A stretch of 64,000 nt of DNA from Phellopilus nigrolimitatus (taxonomy: Eukaryota; Basidiomycota; Agaricomycetes; Hymenochaetales; Hymenochaetaceae). The notes beneath the pieces were generated by a model. That model was not told the DNA's origin. It ran no database searches and was given only the letters and a program-made list of their open reading frames with translations. Below, in pieces: positions 10,786 through 21,090 of the stretch. Made by a program: the position numbers and the translations under genes. Every line of letters starts with the position of its first letter. Within the stretch, counting starts at the first letter, position 1. The stretch spans positions 248,001 through 312,000 of the forward strand of contig JAJOHG010000019.1 in the NCBI GenBank assembly GCA_021029095.1, given 5' to 3'.

Positions 10786-11094
10786 CAGGTGGGTCCAGAA
10801 AGTGTCCGCCATGCCTATATATGGAAATTCGTTCCCATCCGCGCTGCAGCCAGCTTTCCACCCGATTTACCGCCGGCATCGACCCCAACCTCAACCAAAC
10901 ACTGGCTTCAAATTACACAAAATCAAGTTAAATTTTAATAAATATAGTCCATTAGACACATGAGATATAGATACAAATATATGCATCAGGATTTGAAGCT
11001 AAGGAGTTGCAGAATGACTTGCTGAGCTGTCTGCAGCGCGGATGGGAACAAATTTCCATATATAGGCATGGCGGACACTTTCTGGACCCACCTG
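10786..11094. mobile_element. 309-bp TA-flanked MITE, Tc1/mariner type
   Basis: Inverted arms of about 66 bp (10786-10850, 11029-11094) begin CAGGTGGGTCCAGAAAGTGT and continue through CCGCCATGCCTATATATGG, with only one or two differences. TA flanks both ends (10784-10785, 11095-11096). The interior is AT-rich, with no coding potential. The CAGGTGGGTCC start is typical of Tc1/mariner-like tips. The arms are near identical, suggesting fairly recent activity. It lies just upstream of SVF1. Confidence 0.85.
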
Positions 11095-11428
11095 TATACA
11101 TATAGTTATTATTATTATGTAATACATCAATCATGTAAGTGACGAGCAAATTATGCGTACGTCATCAGTCAACTCTAGCTTATGTAATCCACTCCTCAAT
11201 GTTGAACTAAAGATATTTCTTGGAACGTATTGGACGCAAAAACGAGTGAACTACCGGATTGTTTACTTTAAAATGACTTGGAACAAAGGACTCGCACACT
11301 CGAATCTCTACTCCGACCACCCAAAGGAAATTCATTGTTTGTCTGGAAACCTTCAGTACGCCGACTAAAAACTTATTCATGTTATACTTTTTTTTTTTGG
11401 GGCGTACGCACGCGTCCCAACAGCTATG

Positions 11429-12572
11429 CTAAATATACATACTCCCTTCCACCTCGGCGACTCTGCGCCTTACTGGCGCGCTCCCACTTTTATCGGTCTC
11501 GCCCTGCCACTTAATAGCGCTGTCTTTGCACCCCACGGAAGACAGAAGGACGCGGTGCCCCTCGCGCGCGACGGCCGGGTCCCAGAATTCTGCGTTCTCA
11601 GAGTTCCAAGAGGGGAGGACGTCGTCGACGTCCGCTTCGCTGCTAAACGTATGCGGCGCGGGCTTGTGTACGCGCGGTGACGGGAGAAGGATGGCGAGGG
11701 CAGAAGGCGTCGCCTTTGATATTGGCGAAGAACCGGGCAGGGCTATGATAGAGAGGAAGGCAGCGGCGGTGGACTGGAGGAGATTTGGCGGTGCGAAAGG
11801 CGCGAGGGATGGGGATGACAAAGGTAGATCCTGGAATTTGCCATGTCAACTAAAGGAAGGAATGCTAGTAGATCCAGATAACTCACTGCATTGACAGGCC
11901 CAGACTGCAGATACCGCAATGGCGCCTCGTGGTGAGGAATGGGCGTCGCGGAGATGTATGTCGCGGTGCTGTATGCATCAATAACGACTACCCTAAATGC
12001 ATGTAAGGGCTGTAAGTCAAAGGAAATGCGAGATAAATTTAGGGAGGGCCGACGGATACCTGGAGGGCTTCCATCGACCAAGAATGGCTTCCGCGTATGC
12101 ATGCATCGCCCACACAGGCAGCCTGGTCAGCGCTTCAGATACGATAACAGGGGAGGCAGCCCACGATGGCTTGAAGACCAGCCCGATCTACGGGGACACG
12201 CGCTCGTACATTAGTGATAAATAAATGCACATAGAAGCACGCACCGCGCGTTTGTTTACAGAGACCTGTCCGACCTGCTCGCCGAGCTTCGCGCCTTTTC
12301 CCCACACCGCTCCCGCCTCTCCGTTCGCGACAATCAGAACCTGTCCCAACGCCTCACGATTGTCGCCAAGGACTATCGTGACGTCTACGTCGGGCGCTCC
12401 GCGGCTAGACCCGACCACAGAAAAGTCCGCCAGCTCGTCTTCATCGTCGGATTCGTATGCGTAGCGGGGCGGGATCGTGTCTGCGAGCGGATCGACATCC
12501 TGCAAAATGTTACGTCAGTGAATGGAGCGCCGTCATCGTAGGAATTAAATAAATAAAGACCTGACGAAACAT
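11429..12572 (-). CDS. proteasome assembly chaperone 1-like protein
   Basis: Five exons (12572-12561, 12499-12245, 12187-12060, 11992-11887, 11830-11429) give 300 residues. After the short first exon (MFRQ) the protein reads DVDPLADTIPPRYAYESDDE, then VANGEAGAVWGKGAKLGEQV, GLVFKPSWAASPVIVSEALT, RVVVIDAYSTATYIS, APLRYL and FAPPNLLQSTAAAFLSIIAL. This order matches basidiomycete proteins annotated as proteasome assembly chaperone 1, which help form the alpha ring of the 20S proteasome with a partner chaperone. I recognise the family from memory; the human and yeast counterparts are very divergent. The four-codon first exon is the weakest part of the model. The C-terminal 100 residues are low in conservation signals. 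Confidence 0.6.
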
Positions 12573-12816
12573 GTCTGCTTTTTAGATTGATCGTGCAGAT
12601 TGTTGCACTTGGATGAACAGACTTTCTGCCAAATGCCATTGCGCGTCGCGCGGCCTCTAGAGATCACGTGTCTGTAATTGAAAATGTCATATTCGAAGAG
12701 GGAGTACCTTCAAAATATCATTGCAAAGGCGGTAGAATTGGAGAAATGGGAAATTGTACAAGACCCATTGGGCGAACAGGAACATTCCAACTATTTGTAC
12801 ACCTACGACAAAGCAT

Positions 12817-13363
12817 TCAAGCCAGCAGACTGCAAGGGATTTTCCCAATGACCAGGGTCCGGCACGGTCGCCCAAGAAGCCCGCGCTCACCCATCCATTC
12901 CAACCAAATCATGTCCTCCTTCTTCGGAAGTATTTCTTTATATTTCCTACGGTGCTCCTTCGGGTCGTTGCGGCTACGCATTATGACGCATAGCTTACGC
13001 TCGTGAGTTCCCGGCGGCCAATACAATGACCTGTGTATGGCTTTCTTCCCCTTGAACTCTACCTCCTCCAGGATACGGAGCATGGCATTAGTACTGTCCA
13101 TTTCTCTTTCTACGATGCCCGAAGCTAGTTTCAGCACGTCGTCCTCGTCGAGCATGAATCCGGCGATCTTGAGCATGTCGCAAGTGCAGACAGTCGGGGT
13201 GAATCTGCTTTCAAAATAGTATGAGACGGAGGTATACTTATGAGTGAAATCAGGACCAAATTGCGAAATCTTACAAGCTACCAGCGGGATATCGAGAGGG
13301 GACGACAGGATTCATTTCGATGCCGTGACATTTCTTGTAAACCACATGCTCGTGACTGAACAT
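12817..13363 (-). CDS. conserved-looking hypothetical protein, 158 aa
   Basis: Two exons (13363-13275, 13204-12817) close in phase and encode 158 residues starting MFSHEHVVYKKCHGIEMNPV. The middle is charged and likely helical (DEDDVLKLASGIVEREMDS, then LRILEEVEFKGKKAIHRSLY), followed by a basic stretch (RSRNDPKEHRRKYKEILPKK) and a hydrophobic tail. Three cysteines cluster at TPTVCTCDM. No signal peptide or membrane segment is clear. I do not recognise the family. The codon text reads like a real protein; another 3' intron cannot be excluded. Confidence 0.45.
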
Positions 13364-13577
13364 TATAGTGAAGAAAACTATGAGTTCAACTATTCAATTA
13401 AGAGTACAGATATGCTAAGTATTGAATGATCAGTGTAGTAGTAGTCGGATGAGATTGCCAGTATTGAGGAAACAGGAAAACAAGGGAAAATACTATCGTG
13501 CAACATGTCGTACAGGAAAATCGACTATGCAAGAACGCGATGACACCAAGGCTGGCGTGTGTCTCTTCCGTCCTTGA

Positions 13578-14780
13578 TTACTGGGTTGATGTTGAAAGCA
13601 CGTGGTTGAAGGGCACCCTCCGCACGGGGAAGGACCTCTTCCGCTTCGACAGGATTCGCGAGCGCGAAGTCGCGGTCGAGGCAGGAGCTGGGTCCAAGGC
13701 CGGCTTAGGAGTTGCATCGAAATCGGGATTGGAAAAGGCGGCATCCAATTTGGCGTTGACACTAGCTCCCTCGTTGGTCTTGCTCTCGTCGTCCGCGCCC
13801 GGCGTATACAAGGCGGAGCGGGGTAGCAACAAGCGACGCACCCGATAGGATCTCGTGCAGCGCAACTCGGGGGCGGCGAGATTCCGCGTCAAGTTCGGAC
13901 TCGGCGCGATGGAGTGTGACGCTTCCGCGACGGCTTCTATCGTAGCGTAGGGTTTGCGGTGAACGAGACGAATCTGCTGGCGAGGCGAAGGGAGCACCGG
14001 ATTTCTTCGCTTTTGGTCCCTGCCGACGGAAATGCTCGGGCGGCGGCGTGAGCCCTCGGGGAGTGGGGCCTACTTGCCGAAGAGGTACAAATTCGAGTCG
14101 TCAGCTAGATCCCATGCTGATATAAGTGCGGAGGACGACTGGATGGCAAGACAATTGGGAAAATCAAATTAAAGACAGAACAAGCGGTCAGCGGGAAAGA
14201 ACGCACAGGTCTCGTAGGTATTGGCATAGAAATGCGGCTGTCATTTATAGATGATTTGGAGAAATTCGGAGACGCCGCGGGGGAGGACACGGAGTCTGCA
14301 GCAGCGTCCTCGAGAACTAAGCGACCTGCGCTTCAGCATCGCCTCTAATTGCTCCTTCGATATTATCGGACCCGGATTCCAGAGCGTGGGCGACTGCGAG
14401 GCTGATACGGCACATGTAGAAGAAGAGGGAAGATGTCCATATGACGGGCATTCGTATGCATATCCAGAGTCGATAACGTCGTCGTATCCGCCTCTGCCCA
14501 AATTGCTTGTGGTCGTGTGTGCAACATAATCTGAATCACAAGGAGACGAGATTTGTGAGACCGGTCGGACTTGCTGCTCTCGTGCAGACGCAGACGATGA
14601 GCTGGGGTCGAAAAGGCATACGAGCTTCCGCGGGAGCTGCCTAACATGCGCAAAGACGTGGCTGACGCCGAGAATGTTGATCATTGTGCTAGCAGGGGCT
14701 TGAGCGTGTGTCGGACGGTGCGTGCTGACGGAAGAGGCGTGCATCCTGCGCCTATATACCGCAGTCATGGCCATGGTCAC
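13578..14780 (-). CDS. Ser/Pro-rich hypothetical protein, frame interrupted
   Basis: Protein-like sequence runs on the minus strand from about 14780 (possible later start at MINILGVSHVFAHVRQLPRK) through EQQVRPVSQISSPCDSDY, GPIISKEQLEAMLKRRSL, SPAASPNFSKSSINDSRIS, an intron, SALISAWDLADDSNLYLFG, then GLTPPPEHFRRQGPKAKKSG and RRGSVTLHRAESELDAESRR, ending NHVLSTSTQ at 13578. Two frame changes fit doubled wobble bases (14312-14313 TC; 13818-13819 GC), and a third near 14065 is unresolved. The basic RxGS-type and SP-rich patches suggest a phosphorylated regulatory protein. The family is not recognised and exon borders are approximate. Confidence 0.4.
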
Positions 14781-15613
14781 CGAACGTCCAAGCGACGCGT
14801 CGAGCGCTTTGTAGGCTTTGCGAGCTGTGTGTGGTGGTTTGGGAAAGGCCCAGGAGACGGTTCGGAGATGTGGACAAGATATGCGGGTTGTGGGTTGTCG
14901 CGTGTAGGCCGCTTCGGAGGTTTAAGTGCCACAAGCTGGCCATGGGCATGCGGGATGCGGGAGGCCAATGATGTAAGGCAGCTTCAGGTGGAAATATATC
15001 GTGGCCTGGACACCTGGGGCCAAAGCTGTCTCGGAGCACCACATGAAGCAAACAATAGTAGTACATGCAAGAGACAATAAAGCATCAGAGGCGAGTTCGG
15101 CTTGAGGCCGTCTTGCGATGCCAACCGCGGGCGAGTAGAACTTCGTGAGGCCATCGATACACGGTGCTAGAGTGCCGTTTACGTGACCGCGGATGCACAG
15201 TCCTTCGCCAGCAAGGTCTTTGAAATTAAATCTGATGAGATTGCAGCCTTCCCGTGGATCAGGTATGGCATTTGGAATATGATTTGAGGTGATCTGTCGC
15301 GAAAAGGTATGAAGCACGTAGAGCCGGGCCAGGCTTTGACAAAGTTCATCAAGCAGAAGCGCATTGTCAACTTAGTCGGATTAAACTCTAAGCAAGGAAA
15401 GAAAAAAGCCTTTGCGAGCCCTGATCCCACAACTCGCATAGCAACAAACTGCTCTATTGTAGATGTTCAAAGCAGAGACACAAAGTTGTAAAGGGCACAG
15501 GTTACGAGAGGTTCTTGTAGTCTTTCGGCAATCGCCGAGATATAGGAGTAATCACGTGTTCAAAACGCGTCTCACGCGCGTCGTTTCCTTCCGATCTCTA
15601 CGTGACCGCGCCC
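14781..15613. other. intergenic region without a supportable gene
   Basis: A minus-strand frame at 14922-15317 is open but has no recognisable motif. The right part is the promoter region of the IMPACT-family gene. Confidence 0.35.
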
Positions 15614-16408
15614 ATGTCCACGCTCGACAGTTTCGTTACCTCTTCCACTCCTCCACCAAACCCTCTCTCCACCTCGCAGGAAATTCGCGACCGCTCCTCG
15701 ACCTTTATCGGCACTCTCTACCGCGCCTCGTCCCCCGCTGCGGCGCAGCGCGCCCGCACCTATCACGCACGCGTCGCACACGGCGCACACCCCGCATCAC
15801 ACGAGATCACCGCCTGGCGCTGCATGGCGCTGCGCTCGAGGTGCGATGGCCTGCGTGGTCCGGAGGACTTCGAGCTCGTGCAAGGCTTGGAGGACGATGG
15901 CGAAGACAACGGCGGCCGACGCGTCCTCCGCACGATGGAGAGAGAGGGCGTCATTGACGCGGTCGTCATCGTGAGCAGATGGTGAGTATGTGCCTTCCGG
16001 GACTACCGGGCATCGGGGATAACTTAAAGAGCTGAGAATCGTCACAGGTACGGCGGGACGCTCCTTGGTCCGGTGCGCTTCACGCACATCGAGACGTGCA
16101 CGCGGGAGGTGTGCCGCGCGTTCAAGGTTATCGAAGAGGTTGAGGCAATCATCGAAGAGCTTAAGGAGCTAGACGTTAAGCTCGCGCAACTGCGTGCCGA
16201 TCTAGCTCGCTCGTCAGCTAGTACGACTGCTGGGACCAGCGAAGTGAACGCCCCAAATCGGACTGCTCCTGATTATAATCTGATGCTCCTTACCCCGGTG
16301 CCTGATCTTACACGTGCGAAGCGCCTGCTCACCGCTCGCCAGAACGCCATCCGGAGTGTAAGCGGCATTCTTGCACGGGGTGCACCAGAGCAAAATAGTG
16401 GCACTTGA
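15614..16408 (+). CDS. IMPACT/YIH1-family protein (UPF0029 domain, no RWD)
   Basis: Two exons (15614-15981, 16048-16408) encode 242 residues. The UPF0029/Impact N-terminal domain spans about residues 25-150: RDRSSTFIGTLYRA, EITAWRCMAL, DFELVQGLEDDGEDNGGRRV, VIDAVVIVSRWYGGTLLGP, VRFTHIETCTREVCRAF. A coiled-coil tail follows (VEAIIEELKELDVKLAQLRA), then a linker. Yeast YIH1 and mammalian IMPACT carry an N-terminal RWD domain that binds Gcn1; this protein begins almost directly at the Impact domain, so a Gcn2-control role cannot be assumed. The ATG was chosen because the upstream in-frame codon is GTG and the Ser/Pro leader is short. It is convergent with the peptidase gene. Confidence 0.85.
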
Positions 16409-16572
16409 TGCACATCTCATTTTCTTTCCTCTTACGATTCTTTTCGGAAGGGCATCAAATCTTGTAATGATATTGGTATGTATGTGTATGTTTTACTATT
16501 TTCAAAAATCCATTGAACAGCCTGAATGCACTTCTTCCCTCTCACGTATCTAACTAAAGGAAATAGGCAATT

Positions 16573-17556
16573 TCACAGTTTCTGGTCCAAGAAGTCGCCG
16601 ACTACCTTCATATACAGGTCGCGCTCCTCCCAGTGTGGCATGTGACTGCCCTCCGCGAAGGTGTACCACTTAACGCGGGGGATGTGCTGGAAGTACGGCT
16701 GCACGCACTTATCCTGCGCCTCGTCGTAGCGACTGTTCAGGAGAAGCGTCGGAGCTTGTACACGGTGCAGCTCTGGAATGATCGTCCACGTTTTGAGCGA
16801 GCCGGTGATGTGGAACTCCGACGGGCCGTTCCTTGGAGGTCAAACAATCAATGGCTCGTTTCTATGAAAAGAAACGAAGGGCACTCACATGGTGTGGTAC
16901 ACGGTCGGATCCTCCGACATACATTGGAAAGACTTCGCCACAGGGCTCGGCATCGGTTGCAAGCGGCACAAATGCTTCGCATAGAATTTATCCATCGCTT
17001 CTTCGTATTCCTTGGAATCCGTAGTTCCCGCGTCCTCGTGCTCTTTCAGCGTCGCCTGCACATCTTCTGGCATGCCTGCGACGAGAACGGCTGCGACCTC
17101 TTCCCAGAGGGGCATGCTTGCGGGCGAGTCGCTCAGCACCAGTTTCTTGAGGCCCTTTGGTGCGCGCGTCGCCGCGAACTGTGCGCCGAGCATGCCACCC
17201 CAACTGTGCCCCAACAAGTCGAAGTCGTCCGCGATGGCGAGCCCCGCGAGCAGGTTCTCGAGCTCGTCCATGAAGAGCTTGGGCGTCCAGAACTCACTCG
17301 GCTTGTGTGGAAGGTGCGTCGAATTCGCGGTGCCGAGCTGGTCGTAGAAGACGACGGCGCGGCCCGCGTGCGCAAGGTCTGCGAGCGAGAGGAGATAGTA
17401 GTGCGCGGACCCGGGACCACCGTGCAGAGTGACGAGGGGCCGCCCCGCGCGCAGGTCGCCGACGATCTTGTAGTACGTCTGGAACGTCTCGTCGCCAACG
17501 CGGAAGGGAAGCGTGCCCTCGGTCGTCGGGGGTGTAGCAGAAGCAGAGTCAGACAT
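16573..17556 (-). CDS. proline iminopeptidase-like alpha/beta hydrolase (S33)
   Basis: Two exons (17556-16889, 16831-16573) encode 308 residues. The oxyanion motif HGGPG is near residue 45, the nucleophile elbow GHSWGG near 117, the acid in NSRYDEAQD and the base in EGSHMPHWEE, giving a complete Ser-Asp-His triad. FYDQLGTANSTHLP is the S33 loop after strand 4. Fungal relatives are annotated as proline iminopeptidase or L-amino-acid amidase; substrate cannot be fixed from sequence. There is no signal peptide, so it is cytosolic. A minus-strand TATA element lies about 95 bases upstream. Confidence 0.9.
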
Positions 17557-17651
17557 GGACGGTGTCGTGGTCAGAGATTAAGAAGAGCGCTGGGATAGGT
17601 AGCTCGAAGGTTCGTGTGTGCACGTCTGATGCTAATCAATGTGAGCATGCT

Positions 17652-17659
17652 TTATATAT
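17652..17659 (-). promoter_or_regulatory. TATA box of the iminopeptidase gene
   Basis: On the minus strand TATATAAA lies about 95 bases upstream of the ATG at 17556. The 730-bp interval up to PFD5 is divergent and shows no other gene. Confidence 0.45.
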
Positions 17660-18287
17660 GGACTGAAGCCGTGGAAGCACGAAAACGTGGTTGTACATGT
17701 AGTAGCGGAACAGCTGAAGCAGGCGGGCGTCTCGGCTTTCAACATTTCACCTTCAACTGATGATGCCCAGTATGCCCGAAAACCGACTGTCCCGTGTAAT
17801 TACTAACAATAAAATCAATCTGCGCTTATCTTCTGCATCTTCCTTGGCTTTATTCGAATAATCGAACAGGCGGCCGAAAGTCAAAAGAGACCAGTTTGTA
17901 ATATTTTGTTACGGACACATGGTAAATCCTTAAACAACTCGGACTGAAGACGGGAAGGACTGTAGTCAGATCACTAACAAATCGCGCAGTCGAAGACTTC
18001 TTATACTCATCTATAAAACCAAGGATGATTCCCCTCTGTCTATTCCAGCCGGTGCAACTTGAGATGGGCAATGAGTTCTTGAAGGCCGGCTGCTCAAATT
18101 GAACGTCCGCGACGAGTATAGTGACCACGGAGGATCTGGTACAATTTTGAATTTTGCGTACACTCGATTATTGCACCTTGTAACCCAACTGGAAAGCAAT
18201 CGAAAGAAGAAGAAAAAATCGAGTTCAGATGATGGTTGTCAACGGAGCGCTGCGTGCCAGTCCAAGACTTCGTTCGCGTCGACCGCC

Positions 18288-18944
18288 ATGTCTGCCTCTG
18301 CGCAGCCTCAAACGATCAATGTTGCCGACCTCGATGTCGCCCAACTACGCGACGTCCGCCGTCAGCTCGAGGAGGTACGTCTTTGCGATGGGCGTTCAGA
18401 AACCGATCTCAACGTGTAGTACGCGCAACGCGCACAGGAACTTCAACACTTGACAGGCTCGTTCCAGCAGCTCAAAGCTGCGCAGGCCAAGTTTCGCTCA
18501 TGCCTCGAGAATGTTGCGGAGGTCAAGCCGGCCAACAAGGGCGCGTTTCCAGTTCTAGATAATCGAGTTGGCGAAATTCTGATCTGGCTGGATGTAGACC
18601 GCACAATCCTCGTTCCTCTGACCAACTCGCTGTACGTCCCCGGGAAGCTGCGCGACCCGGACAACGTCATCGTCGACGTCGGGACGGGTTACTTCGTCAA
18701 AAAGGTGCGCTTGACTGCTCTTAACATCTCATTTCTCGCCTATTTCGTTCATTTAATTTCGTCGTAGAGCCGCGCCGATGCGACGAAGCACTACAACTCC
18801 AAGATAGACTACGTGCGCGAGAACCTCGAGAAGCTGCAGGAGACGCTCTCGAAAAAGCAGGACAACCTGCAATACGTCGCGAACATCATGGTCGCCAAGG
18901 AGCAGGGCGCCGCGGCCGCGGGCGGGAAGGAGGCGGCGAGCTAG
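18288..18944 (+). CDS. PFD5: prefoldin subunit 5
   Basis: Three exons (18288-18374, 18438-18704, 18768-18944) encode 176 residues, close to the family length. The N-terminal coiled coil (AQLRDVRRQLEEELQHLTGS), the central beta hairpin (TILVPLTNSLYVPGKL then VIVDVGTGYFVKK) and the C-terminal helix (KIDYVRENLEKLQETLSKKQ) match alpha-class prefoldin 5/Gim5. It is one of six subunits of the cytosolic prefoldin complex that hands nascent actin and tubulin to the TRiC chaperonin. It is convergent with the UstYa-like gene, 175 bases apart. Confidence 0.95.
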
Positions 18945-19118
18945 CGGTGTGTGATCTCGGATATCGGTGCAGAGTGGAAGAAAAAAAGGCCAATATTGTA
19001 CACACTGTGAGTCTTCCCTTTTCTCATCCACGTTTGCGTCATGCGAGCTTAAATGTTTGCGGTGTAGACTCCTGTAAAATTACATATACAATATACATAT
19101 GCATGCTCCGCGCACTGA

Positions 19119-19934
19119 CTACCGCGCTGTGCTCGCATTGGCATTCGCCCATCGCTCGTACTCCTCGAAGTTTTGCTCTACGAAGGCGTGTACCTTGCTC
19201 CAGTCGCGGCACACGTGGGTCGCAAAGAGGCCCTCGCCAACGTCCAACGAGCCGCGCACGACCTCGGGCTCGAGTGTCAGGTCCGCCGCGCACAGCACCG
19301 TCTGCCGGAGGTAGTTCAGGCAGTGCTGCGCGTGCGGGACCTCCCTTTTCCCTTTCTCTCCAGAGCCGGCGGCCCCGCCCTCGGACCGCCGCGCGGCGTG
19401 TGCGCGCCCCAGCACAGCGTACCGCAGCGAGTCGAGGCAGTGCATCTGGTGATACACGCTCAGCCCGAAAAAGCGGCGTTGCAGGCCGAGACGCACGAAG
19501 CCCGCGGACCCGCCTGGGTAGAGTGATTCCCACTCCGCGTCCGCGTCGAGGTCCGCGTCCGCGTCGCCGTTTCCAGCAAGCGCGTAGTGCCGCGAGTCCT
19601 CGAGCGTGAGCGCGACGGGCGCCCCGAGGTCGAGCTCAAGGAAAGGCGGGAAGTCTGTGCCTTCCCAGGCTGTGTGAAGGGGCGTCGTTGAGCATCTTTG
19701 TTTTTCTTTTCTGCGAGTTACGTCTTGCAAAACATACAATATTGGCGTCCCCTCAAGGTTGGGCGTCATCTTCTCTGTATCCGCTCCAGCACATTGGCAA
19801 TGGCCCGAATCGCGCGCAAGGAGTTGGAGCCACGCCGCGCCAAGCTGAAGCACGCCCGAGACGACGAGGGCTGCGCTCGCGAGTAGAAGGGGCTTTTCGG
19901 TGACCTGGATGCTGGTCAAAGAGAAAAGCTTCAT
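19119..19934 (-). CDS. UstYa-like DUF3328 protein
   Basis: Single-exon model of 271 residues. A membrane anchor lies at about residues 16-40 (LLLASAALVVSGVLQLGAAW). The two DUF3328 signature motifs are present: YHQMHCLDSLRYAVL (HxxHC) and HCLNYLRQTVLCAADLTLE; the segment EWESLYPGGSAGFV precedes them as in relatives. In ascomycetes UstYa-family proteins catalyse oxidative cyclisation or halogenation of peptides and other secondary metabolites. No biosynthetic partner lies nearby here, so its substrate is unknown. The neighbours are housekeeping genes. A short Gly/Ala/Glu-rich insertion separates the two motifs, and the region around residue 70 may hide an intron. Confidence 0.8.
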   Translation of the reverse strand: MKLFSLTSIQVTEKPLLLASAALVVSGVLQLGAAWLQLLARDSGHCQCAGADTEKMTPNLEGTPILYVLQDVTRRKEKQRCSTTPLHTAWEGTDFPPFLELDLGAPVALTLEDSRHYALAGNGDADADLDADAEWESLYPGGSAGFVRLGLQRRFFGLSVYHQMHCLDSLRYAVLGRAHAARRSEGGAAGSGEKGKREVPHAQHCLNYLRQTVLCAADLTLEPEVVRGSLDVGEGLFATHVCRDWSKVHAFVEQNFEEYERWANANASTAR

Positions 19935-21090
19935 TATAATGTAAACAATCTGGAAAAGGCACTGTGCTCGTCAATCGAGACTACGCGAGCGAGGGTGGAG
20001 ACGAAGTGAGAAGTGACAGGAGGCATGTACCTGCTACGTACGTTTGAATCTTAAGACCTTTTGATCCTTGATCTGATCTCTCAGGAAGAAGTGCCACATC
20101 GAATTCAAAGAAATATGATTAATGGATTTGAAAGGGATGTACTATATTTGACGGACAGACTTGGATATACACTTGCTTGGTGAGTCAATGGTGATCATTA
20201 CTCCGAAGAAAAGGGAAGTTTTGGTTCGTCCACCTTCAGCTCGCCCACACTTTATATAATTATGAAGTAGCAATTGGATATATACACAAAGAACCTAGAA
20301 GTCGAATTTGAAGTTTTGTCAATATTTTCTGCGCTTCAAGCCGAATGGTCTTAATTATTCCAGGAACCGAAAAAAAAAGGCTGAGTCAGGTATACATAAC
20401 CAAACGGAATTTGGAACAGTCCAAATACAATGGGGGGTTCTTGAGCGTCGGCTGGAATGGTTATAATTCTCATGTCAGAAAACCTGTTGCTATATCTTGA
20501 AGCCACTCAAAGCAGAGATCTTCCGGTGGTGTTTGTACACAGCCATCTTGCTGGCTCTTCGTGCATTGACAGTCAGCTCGTGCCATCCACCTTAAAAATA
20601 GGGAAGACCTTCCGATAATAACGAAAATCGTAGACCGTATCCTGGTAAGAAATGAATCGAAACAATGTTCAAGTGCAAAAGAGTTTTTATTCAAGAAGCA
20701 TGTCGTATTGCCAAGGAGCTATCAGTTCTGGGTCAAGAAGCAAGTCGCTAAAGGTCCAAGCGATAGACATGTGTATGTACATATGCAATACCCATTATTC
20801 GTATAATGTACAATCCCTGCTTGTTTGATATATGCACAAGAGGAATAACAGTTTTGATTTTACACGAGGACGGCGATAGGGACGAGGAACGAGCGAGAAA
20901 TCAAGGATGCCGTACTAGGACTAGAGAAAAAAGGAAGAGATGTAGGCGATAAAGAAAGGGAATAGGAAGTATCGTGCAGACAACAGGCAAGCAAGCATAG
21001 GGAAGCAGATAGCAAGAAGGCGATCCGAAGAGTGAAAGCGTATATAATATGGTATGTGCTGCTGTGAACGAGGAACCAGGGCCAAGAGAA
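19935..21090. other. intergenic region with no gene seen
   Basis: Mostly AT-rich sequence between the UstYa-like start and the CAC2 stop. The open frame at 20470-20694 has no recognisable feature. Confidence 0.5.

Noticed and set aside
16633..17598. 321-codon open frame on plus
   Set aside because: It is the antisense of the proline iminopeptidase gene, Arg/Leu/Val-rich from GC codon bias, with no motif.
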